The translations under genes were made by a program, and so were the position numbers. From an uncultured Psychroserpens sp. (GTDB lineage: Bacteria; Bacteroidota; Bacteroidia; Flavobacteriales; Flavobacteriaceae), in assembly GCA_947488655.1 (NCBI GenBank), contig CANKZZ010000005.1, positions 310,001-374,000 on the forward strand: DNA of 64,000 nucleotides, in the 5' to 3' direction. Numbering within the stretch: position 1 is the stretch's first letter; each line of letters starts with the position of its first letter. The notes beneath the pieces are model-generated. The model ran no database searches, was not told the origin of the DNA, and worked only from the letters and a program-made list of their open reading frames with translations. Below, piece after piece: positions 18,337-25,830 of the stretch.

Positions 18337-19035
18337 ATGCCTAAAATAGTTTCTAATAAAAATAATCTTCAAGTTGTTTATGAAGATAATCACATTATTA
18401 TCGTTAATAAACGAGCTGGTGATATCGTACAAGGAGATAAAACTGGAGACACACCATTAAGTGATGTTGTTAAAGATTATATCAAAGAAAAATACAATAA
18501 GCCTGGCAACGTTTATCTTGGAGTTGTACATAGATTAGATAGGCCTACTACAGGCATCGTGATGTTTGCAAAAACAAGCAAAGCTTTACCACGACTTAAT
18601 AAACTTTTTGCCGAAAAGAAAGCCAATAAAACATATTGGGCAATTGTAAAAAACGCTCCAGAAAAGCAAGAAGACACTTTAATAAATTGGCTCAAGAAAA
18701 ATCCGAAAAACAATAAATCCACTGCTTACCCTAAGGAAATCAAAGATAGCAAAAAAGCTATTTTACATTATAAAGTGCTAAAAGCCTTAGATAATTATTA
18801 TCTCTTAGAAATTGAATTAGAGACAGGTAGACACCATCAAATTAGAGTTCAATTATCAAATATTGGTTCGCCTATTAAAGGAGACTTAAAATATGGGTTT
18901 GATAGAAGTAATAAAGACGCTAGTATTAGTTTACACGCTAGGCAATTACAGTTTATTCATCCTGTATCTAAAGAAAATATAGATGTTTTAGCAGCTTTAC
19001 CAAATGATCCTATTTGGAAGGCTTGTGAGAATTAA
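18337..19035 (+). CDS. RluA-family RNA pseudouridine synthase
   Basis: The 232-aa protein is the catalytic domain alone, with no N-terminal S4 domain. The signature GVVHRLDRPTTGIVMFAKT places the catalytic aspartate at D68 (HRLD). The ETGRHHQIRVQL segment and the final PNDPIW match the RluA clade. It isomerises uridine in 23S rRNA or tRNA; which position cannot be told. Residues EDNHIIIVNKRAGDIVQGD form the family entry strand. It lies 48 nt downstream of panB and converges with the histidine kinase gene, 21 nt apart. Confidence 0.9.
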   Translation: MPKIVSNKNNLQVVYEDNHIIIVNKRAGDIVQGDKTGDTPLSDVVKDYIKEKYNKPGNVYLGVVHRLDRPTTGIVMFAKTSKALPRLNKLFAEKKANKTYWAIVKNAPEKQEDTLINWLKKNPKNNKSTAYPKEIKDSKKAILHYKVLKALDNYYLLEIELETGRHHQIRVQLSNIGSPIKGDLKYGFDRSNKDASISLHARQLQFIHPVSKENIDVLAALPNDPIWKACEN

Positions 19036-19056
19036 TTATGGCAAGTGATTTTGATT

Positions 19057-19875
19057 TTAAGCAAAAGGGTACACAAGTGTTAACGTTACACCTTTATCAA
19101 TTGCTGATTCTAAGTTAAATTGCGTTTCAATAAGCTCTGCTCTAGCCTGCATATTAATGAGCCCTGACCCTTTTTCTGCGGAAGGTATTTCAAAACCAAT
19201 TCCATCATCTGATGCTTTGATAATCAACTGATTTTCTTGATAATCTAAAATAACTTTGATTTCATTTGCTTCGGAATATTTAACCGAATTGGAAAAGAAC
19301 TCTTGCAAAATCCTGAAAATAATAATTTCATGTTTTTTATCGTTGAGCTCTCTTTTGTTGCCGAGAAGTTCTAATTCTGTAGCAGAGAAATCCATACGTT
19401 TTAAGCGTTGCAATTCGTTTTCAATAGAAGCTTCTAATCCTAAATTTGATAAGACATCGCTATTTAAAGACTTTGAGAGTGCTCGAACCTCTGTTAAACT
19501 GTCTTTGACAATTTGAGTGGTTTCAACAACTTTACCTTTAATATCTTCTGGCACTTTAGCTCCTAAAGCATTGAGTTGCATATTAGCAAATGCGAGTAGC
19601 TGACCAACATTATCGTGTAATTCTCTACCTACATGTTTTAAGGTTTGTTCTTGGATTTCTGTTTGAGAACGTGAGATTTCTTCATCAAACACTTTTTGTT
19701 GTTTGATTTGGTCTAATAAAAGTTTACTTTTTCGTTTTTGAAAGGTTACAAAAAATAAGATAGCCATAATAGAGAGCAAAAAAACAGCAAAAATAACGTA
19801 TGCTATTAATGCTATTTGCTCTTCATTTATTGTTTGCTCTTCTTGAGCGAATACCAAAAACCGAATGCAATACAT
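19057..19875 (-). CDS. Orphan sensor histidine kinase (HisKA_3 type)
   Basis: The 272-aa NarX-like sensor kinase has a single membrane helix (about residues 22-45), a short coiled coil, a dimerisation and phosphoacceptor motif RELHDNVGQLLAFANMQLN (H87), and a HATPase_c domain with FFSNSVKYSEANE (N-box), DDGIGFEIP and GSGLINMQARAE. No sensor domain is present beyond the short N-terminus, and no NarL-type response regulator is adjacent. Its 5' end overlaps the upstream 7-helix-like membrane protein gene by 49 nt in another frame. Sensing may therefore come from that partner, which is inference. FFSNSVKYSEA contains a TTCCGAAG word (19269). Confidence 0.88.
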   Translation of the reverse strand: MYCIRFLVFAQEEQTINEEQIALIAYVIFAVFLLSIMAILFFVTFQKRKSKLLLDQIKQQKVFDEEISRSQTEIQEQTLKHVGRELHDNVGQLLAFANMQLNALGAKVPEDIKGKVVETTQIVKDSLTEVRALSKSLNSDVLSNLGLEASIENELQRLKRMDFSATELELLGNKRELNDKKHEIIIFRILQEFFSNSVKYSEANEIKVILDYQENQLIIKASDDGIGFEIPSAEKGSGLINMQARAELIETQFNLESAIDKGVTLTLVYPFA

Positions 19876-20537
19876 AGATAAGTAAAGATATTAATAAACA
19901 ATAGGAATTTCCCTCTAAACTCTACAAAATTGGTATTTATTTCATAAAAATATGAATCAAATATAAATAATGGTGTCGCACATAAATACCAAATTAATAA
20001 AGCAATACTGATGTAGAATGAAGGTAATTTGTAATAGTTAAGTATCTCATCGCTTCTCATTAACTCAATAAAGTAAAAAATGACATAAATACTTATAGAT
20101 ACAGTACCAAATATAAAACTGTAAGGCAACGATTTGGTAAAAAAACCATCTGTTAACGTAAAAAAAGCAAATGCGAATACTGCATAGGCTATAAAAATAA
20201 CTCTAATACCATTTTTAAATACTTTAGATGTCATTAAATTGGAATAAAATAAACCAATGATACCAATGGCTAAAAAAGAGTAAATATTATATAGCCATGT
20301 ATTAGAGCAAAATACACTATTTTTTAAATTAATGTACCACTCTAAATCATAATTGTTTAATAACAAATACCCATATAGAGCAAAGATTTCAACGAAAACT
20401 GTAATCCAAAGATAATAGACAAAAATTATTAAAACAGAATTTTTTACTTTTGAAATATAATAGCTACCAAAAATGGCAGCCATTATTTCAACTGTATAAA
20501 TTACTAAAAGTCCATTTTTTAATATAAAGTCTATCAC
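19827..20537 (-). CDS. Multi-spanning membrane protein of unknown function
   Basis: This very hydrophobic protein has about seven predicted membrane helices (for example KNSVLIIFVYYLWITVFVEI and YSFIFGTVSISIYVIFYFIE). I prefer the GTG at 20537 (VIDFILKNGLLVIYTVEI), 8 nt after the stop of the upstream lipoprotein-like gene, giving 236 aa. The longer frame from ATG 20645 would run 101 nt inside that gene and add an unlikely N-terminus. Its last 49 nt overlap the histidine kinase gene. Position and topology resemble seven-helix membrane sensor modules (7TMR type), so it could be a sensory partner of the kinase. No family was recognised. Confidence 0.7.
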   Translation of the reverse strand: MIDFILKNGLLVIYTVEIMAAIFGSYYISKVKNSVLIIFVYYLWITVFVEIFALYGYLLLNNYDLEWYINLKNSVFCSNTWLYNIYSFLAIGIIGLFYSNLMTSKVFKNGIRVIFIAYAVFAFAFFTLTDGFFTKSLPYSFIFGTVSISIYVIFYFIELMRSDEILNYYKLPSFYISIALLIWYLCATPLFIFDSYFYEINTNFVEFRGKFLLFINIFTYLCIAFGFWYSLKKSKQ

Positions 20538-20544
20538 ATAAATC

Positions 20545-21066
20545 TTATTGAGGATAATTGATTCCTGGTGGCATTCCTTGTGTACCATGATCCAATCCAA
20601 AACCTCCTGGTATATCAGGAGTGCCTCCTCCCGTTTGAAGAGCAAAGTTAAACATTTTTCCTTCAGATGTCATAGGTGTTCCTGTCGGAACAAATAATAA
20701 TGTAGTGTAACCTGGTACATTACCAGACATTGGCTGAGCACCTAAATACAAACGCACACCATCCATAGTAAAGCCTAAATCACTTGCTTGATTTTCGGCA
20801 ATGGTTAAATAATTTCTCACATCTTTTAATGAATACCATGAAGATCTATTATCTCCACCCTTTACATCCTTAAAAACAGTAGCGTTGATACTGTCATATC
20901 TAGAATTGTAAGCTTGAGTTAATGCTGTTATTTCAGCTGGTTTAATAATACCTTTTGGCGTGGCTGGTTCCATCCCTTCTAATGAACCATCATTACTTTG
21001 ACAATAAAAATACATTGCTAGTGCTCCTAAAATAAATCCAAGAATAAGTAGTAGTAATTTTTTCAT
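20545..21066 (-). CDS. Hypothetical membrane-anchored protein
   Basis: The product has 173 aa from the ATG at 21066 (MKKLLLLILGFILGALAM). The ATG 42 nt upstream adds a non-signal-like stretch and is rejected. The N-terminal helix (residues 3-21) serves as signal or anchor. The mature protein is soluble with a conserved-looking SSWYSLKDVRNYLTIAENQA segment and a glycine/proline-rich tail (GGGTPDIPGGFGLDHG). I do not recognise a family. It is the first of three same-strand genes (this, a membrane protein, a histidine kinase) with 8-nt spacing and then overlap, so they probably work in one envelope-signalling unit. Confidence 0.75.
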   Translation of the reverse strand: MKKLLLLILGFILGALAMYFYCQSNDGSLEGMEPATPKGIIKPAEITALTQAYNSRYDSINATVFKDVKGGDNRSSWYSLKDVRNYLTIAENQASDLGFTMDGVRLYLGAQPMSGNVPGYTTLLFVPTGTPMTSEGKMFNFALQTGGGTPDIPGGFGLDHGTQGMPPGINYPQ

Positions 21067-21160
21067 AATTTGTTTGTTTTGAATTAATTGCGAGCGTAAT
21101 GTATGCAAAATCTTAATACAAAACTACTATTTATGTTAAATTCGTTCTTTTTTCCTACGA

Positions 21161-22006
21161 TTACTCACATTTAAACGCAATTTTACAACCTATTAACTGT
21201 TGAGATAGATTATTTATAGATTTTTCGGTTAGCTGCAAAACTCTTGGATATCCTCCTGTAATTTGAGCATCTCTCATTAAAACTATAAGCTTGCCTGCAG
21301 GAGTTAGTTGTACTGTTCCTGGCAGAACTAACGATGTAATTATACCTTTTAAAGGATTCTCTAATGTATCATCAAATTGATATGCCATTCTATTACTATC
21401 TTTATTAATAGTAAATGCAGTATGTAACAGTTTATGTTGTACGTCAACATTTAATTTATCAAACTCAGGACCTTTTAATACATTTAGCTGAGTCATTCTA
21501 AAATGATTATTATCTATTTTAACTGCAGAAAACGATGGCTTTAGGTTCGTGTTTAATTTTAAGATAGGCAATTCCACCCCTTTAATTATTCTGCTAAGCG
21601 CAGTAACCTCTTTATACATACTACGACTCCTCATTACAATCTCTGTTTGAAAACCTCCCAAAACAGCTAAATAGGCTCTACAACCATACTTGCATTTACC
21701 ATATTTTATAATATCTCCAACCTCTACTTTATATATAGAATTAGTTTTAATTTCTATATCATTAAGTTTCACACTCATATCTGCACCAGATATACAAATA
21801 AATATCTCTTGCGTGAATTTTAATTGCGGACCTACTAAAACAGACTCTAAAACCGCAGCATCGGCAGTGTTGCCTAAAATAGAATTAGCCAAAGTCGCAG
21901 CATAACGATCCATAACTCCAGATATTGGCACACCCAAATCTTGGTAACCGTTTCTACCTAAATCTTGTATGGTATCAAACAAACCCGCTTTTAAAACCTC
22001 AACCAT
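21161..22006 (-). CDS. pxpC: 5-oxoprolinase subunit C
   Basis: PxpC (former KipA/YbgK, biotin-dependent carboxyltransferase family name) is the large partner of PxpB in ATP-dependent opening of 5-oxo-L-proline to glutamate. The 281-aa protein starts with the signature GLFDTIQDLGRNGYQDLGVP and contains PISGVMDRYAATLAN and the C-terminal VLPGTVQLTPAGKLIVLMRD. It is slightly shorter than typical members (about 310). The start overlaps the end of pxpB by 8 nt. It is the last gene of the operon. Confidence 0.95.
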   Translation of the reverse strand: MVEVLKAGLFDTIQDLGRNGYQDLGVPISGVMDRYAATLANSILGNTADAAVLESVLVGPQLKFTQEIFICISGADMSVKLNDIEIKTNSIYKVEVGDIIKYGKCKYGCRAYLAVLGGFQTEIVMRSRSMYKEVTALSRIIKGVELPILKLNTNLKPSFSAVKIDNNHFRMTQLNVLKGPEFDKLNVDVQHKLLHTAFTINKDSNRMAYQFDDTLENPLKGIITSLVLPGTVQLTPAGKLIVLMRDAQITGGYPRVLQLTEKSINNLSQQLIGCKIAFKCE

Positions 22007-22730
22007 CTATGTCCTCATTTTCAATTATAAAATTGCCACTGTTAATTTTAACGACAATATCATCATAATCTAATCTAGACACTGGTATAAATTTCACCTT
22101 GTCTCCTGCGCTCGCAAAGCATGGTGTTTCTTTCTTCGGAATAAAAAACTCTAACGGACAATTACCAATAATATTCCAGCCACCAGGACTTACGTTAGGG
22201 TAAATACCAGTTTGTTGTCCGCCAATTGCAACTGCACCTTTTTTAATAACTTGTCTTGGATTTTTTTTCCTCGGAAAATGGAGTTGCTTATCTAATCCTC
22301 CTAAGTATAAAAAACCAGGTAAGAATCCTATAAAAAAAACCGTGTACACAACTTGAGAATGTAGGGCTATGATTTGAGATATTGGTAGTTGTTTTTCTGC
22401 AGATATTATTTCTAAATCTAAACCAAATTCTTCATCATAACATACAGGGATTTTGAATAATTTAGAGTTACTTTTTTTTACTATATTACGTTGTCTATAA
22501 TGAGTTTTAAGCTCTGTAATTTCACTATAGACATCATCAATAGTGAAATTATAAATAATTAGTAATGAATTATATGCGTTATTTATTTGAAGTATAGATT
22601 TAACATCTAAAGTAGCGAGATACTGTTTAAAAAGAAGTACATCTTTAAGTATAAATTCATCAATATTTTGTGGCCATTCTACTAAAATAGATTGCTCTGA
22701 AAAACGTCGATATGATAATTCAAAATTCAT
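21999..22730 (-). CDS. pxpB: 5-oxoprolinase subunit B
   Basis: PxpB (former KipI/YbgJ, allophanate hydrolase subunit 1 family) has 243 aa from the ATG at 22730 (MNFELSYRRFSEQSILVEWP), 7 nt after pxpA. An ATG 33 nt upstream would overlap pxpA and is less likely. Family landmarks are FFIGFLPGFLYLGGLDKQLH, AIGGQQTGIYPNVSPGGWN and the C-terminal ASAGDKVKFIPV. It acts with PxpC and PxpA to convert 5-oxoproline to glutamate. It overlaps pxpC by 8 nt. One TTCCGAAG word (22134) is read here as I-P-K. Confidence 0.95.
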   Translation of the reverse strand: MNFELSYRRFSEQSILVEWPQNIDEFILKDVLLFKQYLATLDVKSILQINNAYNSLLIIYNFTIDDVYSEITELKTHYRQRNIVKKSNSKLFKIPVCYDEEFGLDLEIISAEKQLPISQIIALHSQVVYTVFFIGFLPGFLYLGGLDKQLHFPRKKNPRQVIKKGAVAIGGQQTGIYPNVSPGGWNIIGNCPLEFFIPKKETPCFASAGDKVKFIPVSRLDYDDIVVKINSGNFIIENEDIDG

Positions 22731-22737
22731 CAATTTT

Positions 22738-23478
22738 TCATGAAATATGAATAGCGTTAGCATTCAGTTTTTTTATTAAAAAACGTAAATTTTTAATTAC
22801 ATTTTTTCCATCGCTATGTACACAAATGGTATCTACTTTTAACTTCACTTCTACTTCATTAATGGTCGTTACATTTCCGAAGTAAACCATATTATAAACA
22901 TGATTAAACATCGCAGTTGCGTTGTGAATTAATGCCTTTGGGTGCTTTCTAGAAACTAATGTAAGATCGTCATTGTAATTTCTATCTGCAAAGCCTTCGT
23001 ACATAATAGAGATGCCATTTTGATGTGCCAGTTTTGAAATTACAGACCCATAAGGCACGTATAAGACAAGATTTTTATCGATTGCCCTAATTACACTTAC
23101 AACAATTTTTGCAGTGTCTACATCCACAGAGGCTAAATTGTACAAAGCGCCATGTAGTTTTACATGATGTAATTGTAATTGCTGGTTTTCTACAATAGTT
23201 TTTAAATTTTCAATTTGCAAATTTATAGTGTCAAATAAATCTTGAGGCGACATTCTCACAGTGACTCTTCCAAAGTTCTCCTTATCTGGAAATGAAGGAT
23301 GTGCGCCAATTTTTACATTATGAAGTTTAGCTAATTTAACAACAGTTGTCATGGTATCAACATCTCCTGCGTGTCCACCACAAGCTATATTACACGAAGA
23401 AATCAAAGGCATTAACGCAGACTCATTACCTACACCTTCTCCTAAATCACAATTAATATCTATAGTTTTTACTAACAT
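22738..23478 (-). CDS. pxpA: 5-oxoprolinase subunit A (LamB/YcsF family)
   Basis: The 246-aa PxpA has the opening DINCDLGEGVGNESALMP (residues 7-24) and SCNIACGGHAGD (28-39), the hallmark of LamB/YcsF proteins. These form the ring-opening subunit of prokaryotic 5-oxoprolinase. KIGAHPSFPDKENFGR and LHHVKLHGALYN follow. The start codon directly follows the Nramp-like gene stop (0-nt gap), so the genes are translated as one unit. 5-Oxoproline arises as a damage product of glutamine and glutamate and from peptides, and can serve as a carbon and nitrogen source. Confidence 0.96.
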   Translation of the reverse strand: MLVKTIDINCDLGEGVGNESALMPLISSCNIACGGHAGDVDTMTTVVKLAKLHNVKIGAHPSFPDKENFGRVTVRMSPQDLFDTINLQIENLKTIVENQQLQLHHVKLHGALYNLASVDVDTAKIVVSVIRAIDKNLVLYVPYGSVISKLAHQNGISIMYEGFADRNYNDDLTLVSRKHPKALIHNATAMFNHVYNMVYFGNVTTINEVEVKLKVDTICVHSDGKNVIKNLRFLIKKLNANAIHIS

Positions 23479-24684
23479 TTATAAAAGATCAAACACCTTT
23501 AAAATACTTTTAACACCTAGAAATAAGGCTATTCCGAAGATAAGAAATCCAATTACATTTTGAAATAATGTATTTTTAAACTTCCCGAGAATTGATGACT
23601 TATTCATTACCCAGAGTAAAAATCCTGCTATTAATGGTAATAATAAACCATTCGCAACTTGAGCAAATTGAATTATTTCTATAGACTTTAAACCAATTGA
23701 AGAAAATAAAACGCCTAATCCCAAGATAGTCATCCACACTAATCTAAATTTTAAAGACTTTAATTGAGAACTCCAACCCAAACAACCCGTTGCTACATAT
23801 GCTGCTGCTAATGGCGCTGTAATTGCGCTAGTAATGCCAGCAGCAAACAAACCAATAGATAAAAAATACTTAGAATACACTCCAAACAAAGGCTCTAAAC
23901 CTTTTGCTAAATCTGCTGCATTTGTTATTTGAACATCTTTAATTGCTGCTGCAGAAATTATTATACACATAGAAACTAGTCCTCCCAGCGCTACAGCAAT
24001 CACAGTGTCTTTTCTCGCAAATTTTAAATCTGAGGTGGTTTTCCATTTTTCCTTTACCAGAGACGCATGTAAAAACAAGTTATAAGGCACAACCGTAGTA
24101 CCAACCAAGGCTATAACGGTCAATACATTTTCATCTGAATAATTTGGAGTAAATAAACCTTTAAATATGAGAGATAAATCTGGTCTGGTTAATATCGCAG
24201 TTGTTAAAAACGCTACACTCATTAAGACAACTAATGTAATCAGTGCTTTTTCAAGCACTTTATAATTACCAATATATAGCAATACAAAGGCTATAATACC
24301 AATTACCATACTCCAAAGAGCTCCATAACTATTCCCAAATAAAGCTTCTAAACCTAAAACACCTCCACTAATATTTCCTGCCTCATAAGCTGCATTACCA
24401 ATTACTATAGCAGATAGAATGAGAAATAGAGTTAAAACTTTAAAAACAGGATTAGAAATCTCGGTCCTGATAACTTCAGATAATCCTTTTTGAGAAACAA
24501 TACCCAAACGAGCCGACATTTCTTGTAAAACGATTGTTGCAACTATAGACAATAGCATTGCCCAAAGCAGTGTAAAACCATCGTTAACACCTGCAATAGT
24601 GCAAACCGTAACTGTACCAGGTCCTATAAATGCTGCAGCAACCAAAGGTCCAGGACCAATATTTTTAAACCAGTTTTTAATCAC
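23479..24684 (-). CDS. Nramp-superfamily transporter lacking the metal-binding motifs
   Basis: The 401-aa membrane protein has about 11 helices and the Nramp/LeuT-fold pattern. The metal-coordinating residues of true Nramps are missing: helix 1 has GPGT (residues 21-24) where DPGN is expected, and helix 6 has V199-P200-Y201-N202 where MPHN is expected. It is bound in an operon with pxpABC (0 nt to pxpA, 8-nt overlap with DUF2891). Bacillus subtilis ycsG, also Nramp-like, sits in the equivalent ycsFGI-kip cluster. The likely inference is an uptake carrier for 5-oxoproline or a similar small organic acid rather than for Mn2+. Annotating it as a metal transporter would be risky. Confidence 0.85.
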   Translation of the reverse strand: MIKNWFKNIGPGPLVAAAFIGPGTVTVCTIAGVNDGFTLLWAMLLSIVATIVLQEMSARLGIVSQKGLSEVIRTEISNPVFKVLTLFLILSAIVIGNAAYEAGNISGGVLGLEALFGNSYGALWSMVIGIIAFVLLYIGNYKVLEKALITLVVLMSVAFLTTAILTRPDLSLIFKGLFTPNYSDENVLTVIALVGTTVVPYNLFLHASLVKEKWKTTSDLKFARKDTVIAVALGGLVSMCIIISAAAIKDVQITNAADLAKGLEPLFGVYSKYFLSIGLFAAGITSAITAPLAAAYVATGCLGWSSQLKSLKFRLVWMTILGLGVLFSSIGLKSIEIIQFAQVANGLLLPLIAGFLLWVMNKSSILGKFKNTLFQNVIGFLIFGIALFLGVKSILKVFDLL

Positions 24685-25795
24685 GCTCTACCGTATTTAA
24701 TGCATAAATAGCAAAGCTTCCTAACCAATGACCACCTTCATAACTATCTCCAACTATACTTGGTAATGAATAATTAATGTGCTGGTTGGCAATATTTTTA
24801 AGATGATTATACTCTGGCAAATCTTTAGCAATCTCATTTAAACTCCACGCTCTTGAAAAGTTAACACCATCTAAATGTACCAGCTTACCATCTGTTCTAT
24901 CACTAACCTTACCTGTTTCTATAGAAAAATTCTCATCTTTTAATTGAGGAAGAAATTCGCTAAGCCAACTTTTAAATTCTTCTTTAGGCAAGACACGCTT
25001 CATAAGAGCTGCTTCTTCAAAACAAGGTGATAAAAAATCAAAACCGCTAGGCTCCCAACTTAAAGGGCAATTAACATCTTTCAAATAAAAATCTTTAGCG
25101 CGCTCCTCTATTAAAAATTGTAATTGCTCATTACCTAAAGATTTAGCATAATCGTAAGCAAATGACAACCCAAAGGCGGTATTTGGGTGTTCTCCTACTC
25201 TAATAGGATAATTTAATTTAGGAATAAAATCAATATATTTTTCAACAATTAAATCGGTTAATGGTTTTAAATTAGATTCTAACTCTTTAGAGACTGGGTC
25301 TCCCCATTTATGGAGTTCTTCTGTAAGTTTTAGTAACCAAGCCCAACCATATGTTCTCTCGTAAGTTGCGTTGTAAGGCTCAAAAAAATAAGCAACCTCT
25401 GCCTTTATATTTTTTGCAGATAAGTTTTCTAACAACATACCTTTTATCTCATCTGCATTATCGAGATTAGGGTATTGTCTTAACAAACTCACTAAACTCC
25501 AATGACCATGTACTGCAGAGTGCCAATCAAAACAACCATAAAATGCAGGATGTAAGTTTTTAGGCGACTTTAAGTCATCATCTCCACCTATGGTTTGATT
25601 TAGTTTATTAGGATATTCAGTTTGAATACAATGTATAGGCAGTTGTGCTAATCTATTTGCTTCTTCTATGTTAATTACAGGCACTTTAACCTGTTCAACT
25701 TCAATTTTTGATTGAGGCATTTCTTTTTTATTTTCTTGCGTTGTGTTGCAGCCAAAAATCAACACCATAAAACTTAATAAGTAGATATATTTCAT
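24677..25795 (-). CDS. DUF2891 lipoprotein
   Basis: The 372-aa protein has a lipoprotein signal ending in L-I-F-G-C (C16), so it is probably lipid-anchored in the envelope. The remainder matches DUF2891: IGGDDDLKSPKNLHPAFYGC, FDWHSAVHGHWSLVSLLRQY (residues 92-111), and a helical repeat that suggests an alpha/alpha toroid. The conserved His-rich DWHSAVHGHW looks like a possible metal or catalytic site. No activity is known to me. Its 3' end overlaps the Nramp-like gene by 8 nt, making it the first gene of the 5-oxoproline operon. A role in releasing pyroglutamate from peptides is possible but unproven. Confidence 0.85.
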   Translation of the reverse strand: MKYIYLLSFMVLIFGCNTTQENKKEMPQSKIEVEQVKVPVINIEEANRLAQLPIHCIQTEYPNKLNQTIGGDDDLKSPKNLHPAFYGCFDWHSAVHGHWSLVSLLRQYPNLDNADEIKGMLLENLSAKNIKAEVAYFFEPYNATYERTYGWAWLLKLTEELHKWGDPVSKELESNLKPLTDLIVEKYIDFIPKLNYPIRVGEHPNTAFGLSFAYDYAKSLGNEQLQFLIEERAKDFYLKDVNCPLSWEPSGFDFLSPCFEEAALMKRVLPKEEFKSWLSEFLPQLKDENFSIETGKVSDRTDGKLVHLDGVNFSRAWSLNEIAKDLPEYNHLKNIANQHINYSLPSIVGDSYEGGHWLGSFAIYALNTVERD

Positions 25796-25830
25796 GTTTT
25801 AAATTTAAGATTATAAATTTTACGGTTCTT

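Noticed and set aside
23479-24684. Manganese transporter MntH
   Set aside because: DPGN and MPHN metal motifs are replaced, and the operon context is 5-oxoproline use.
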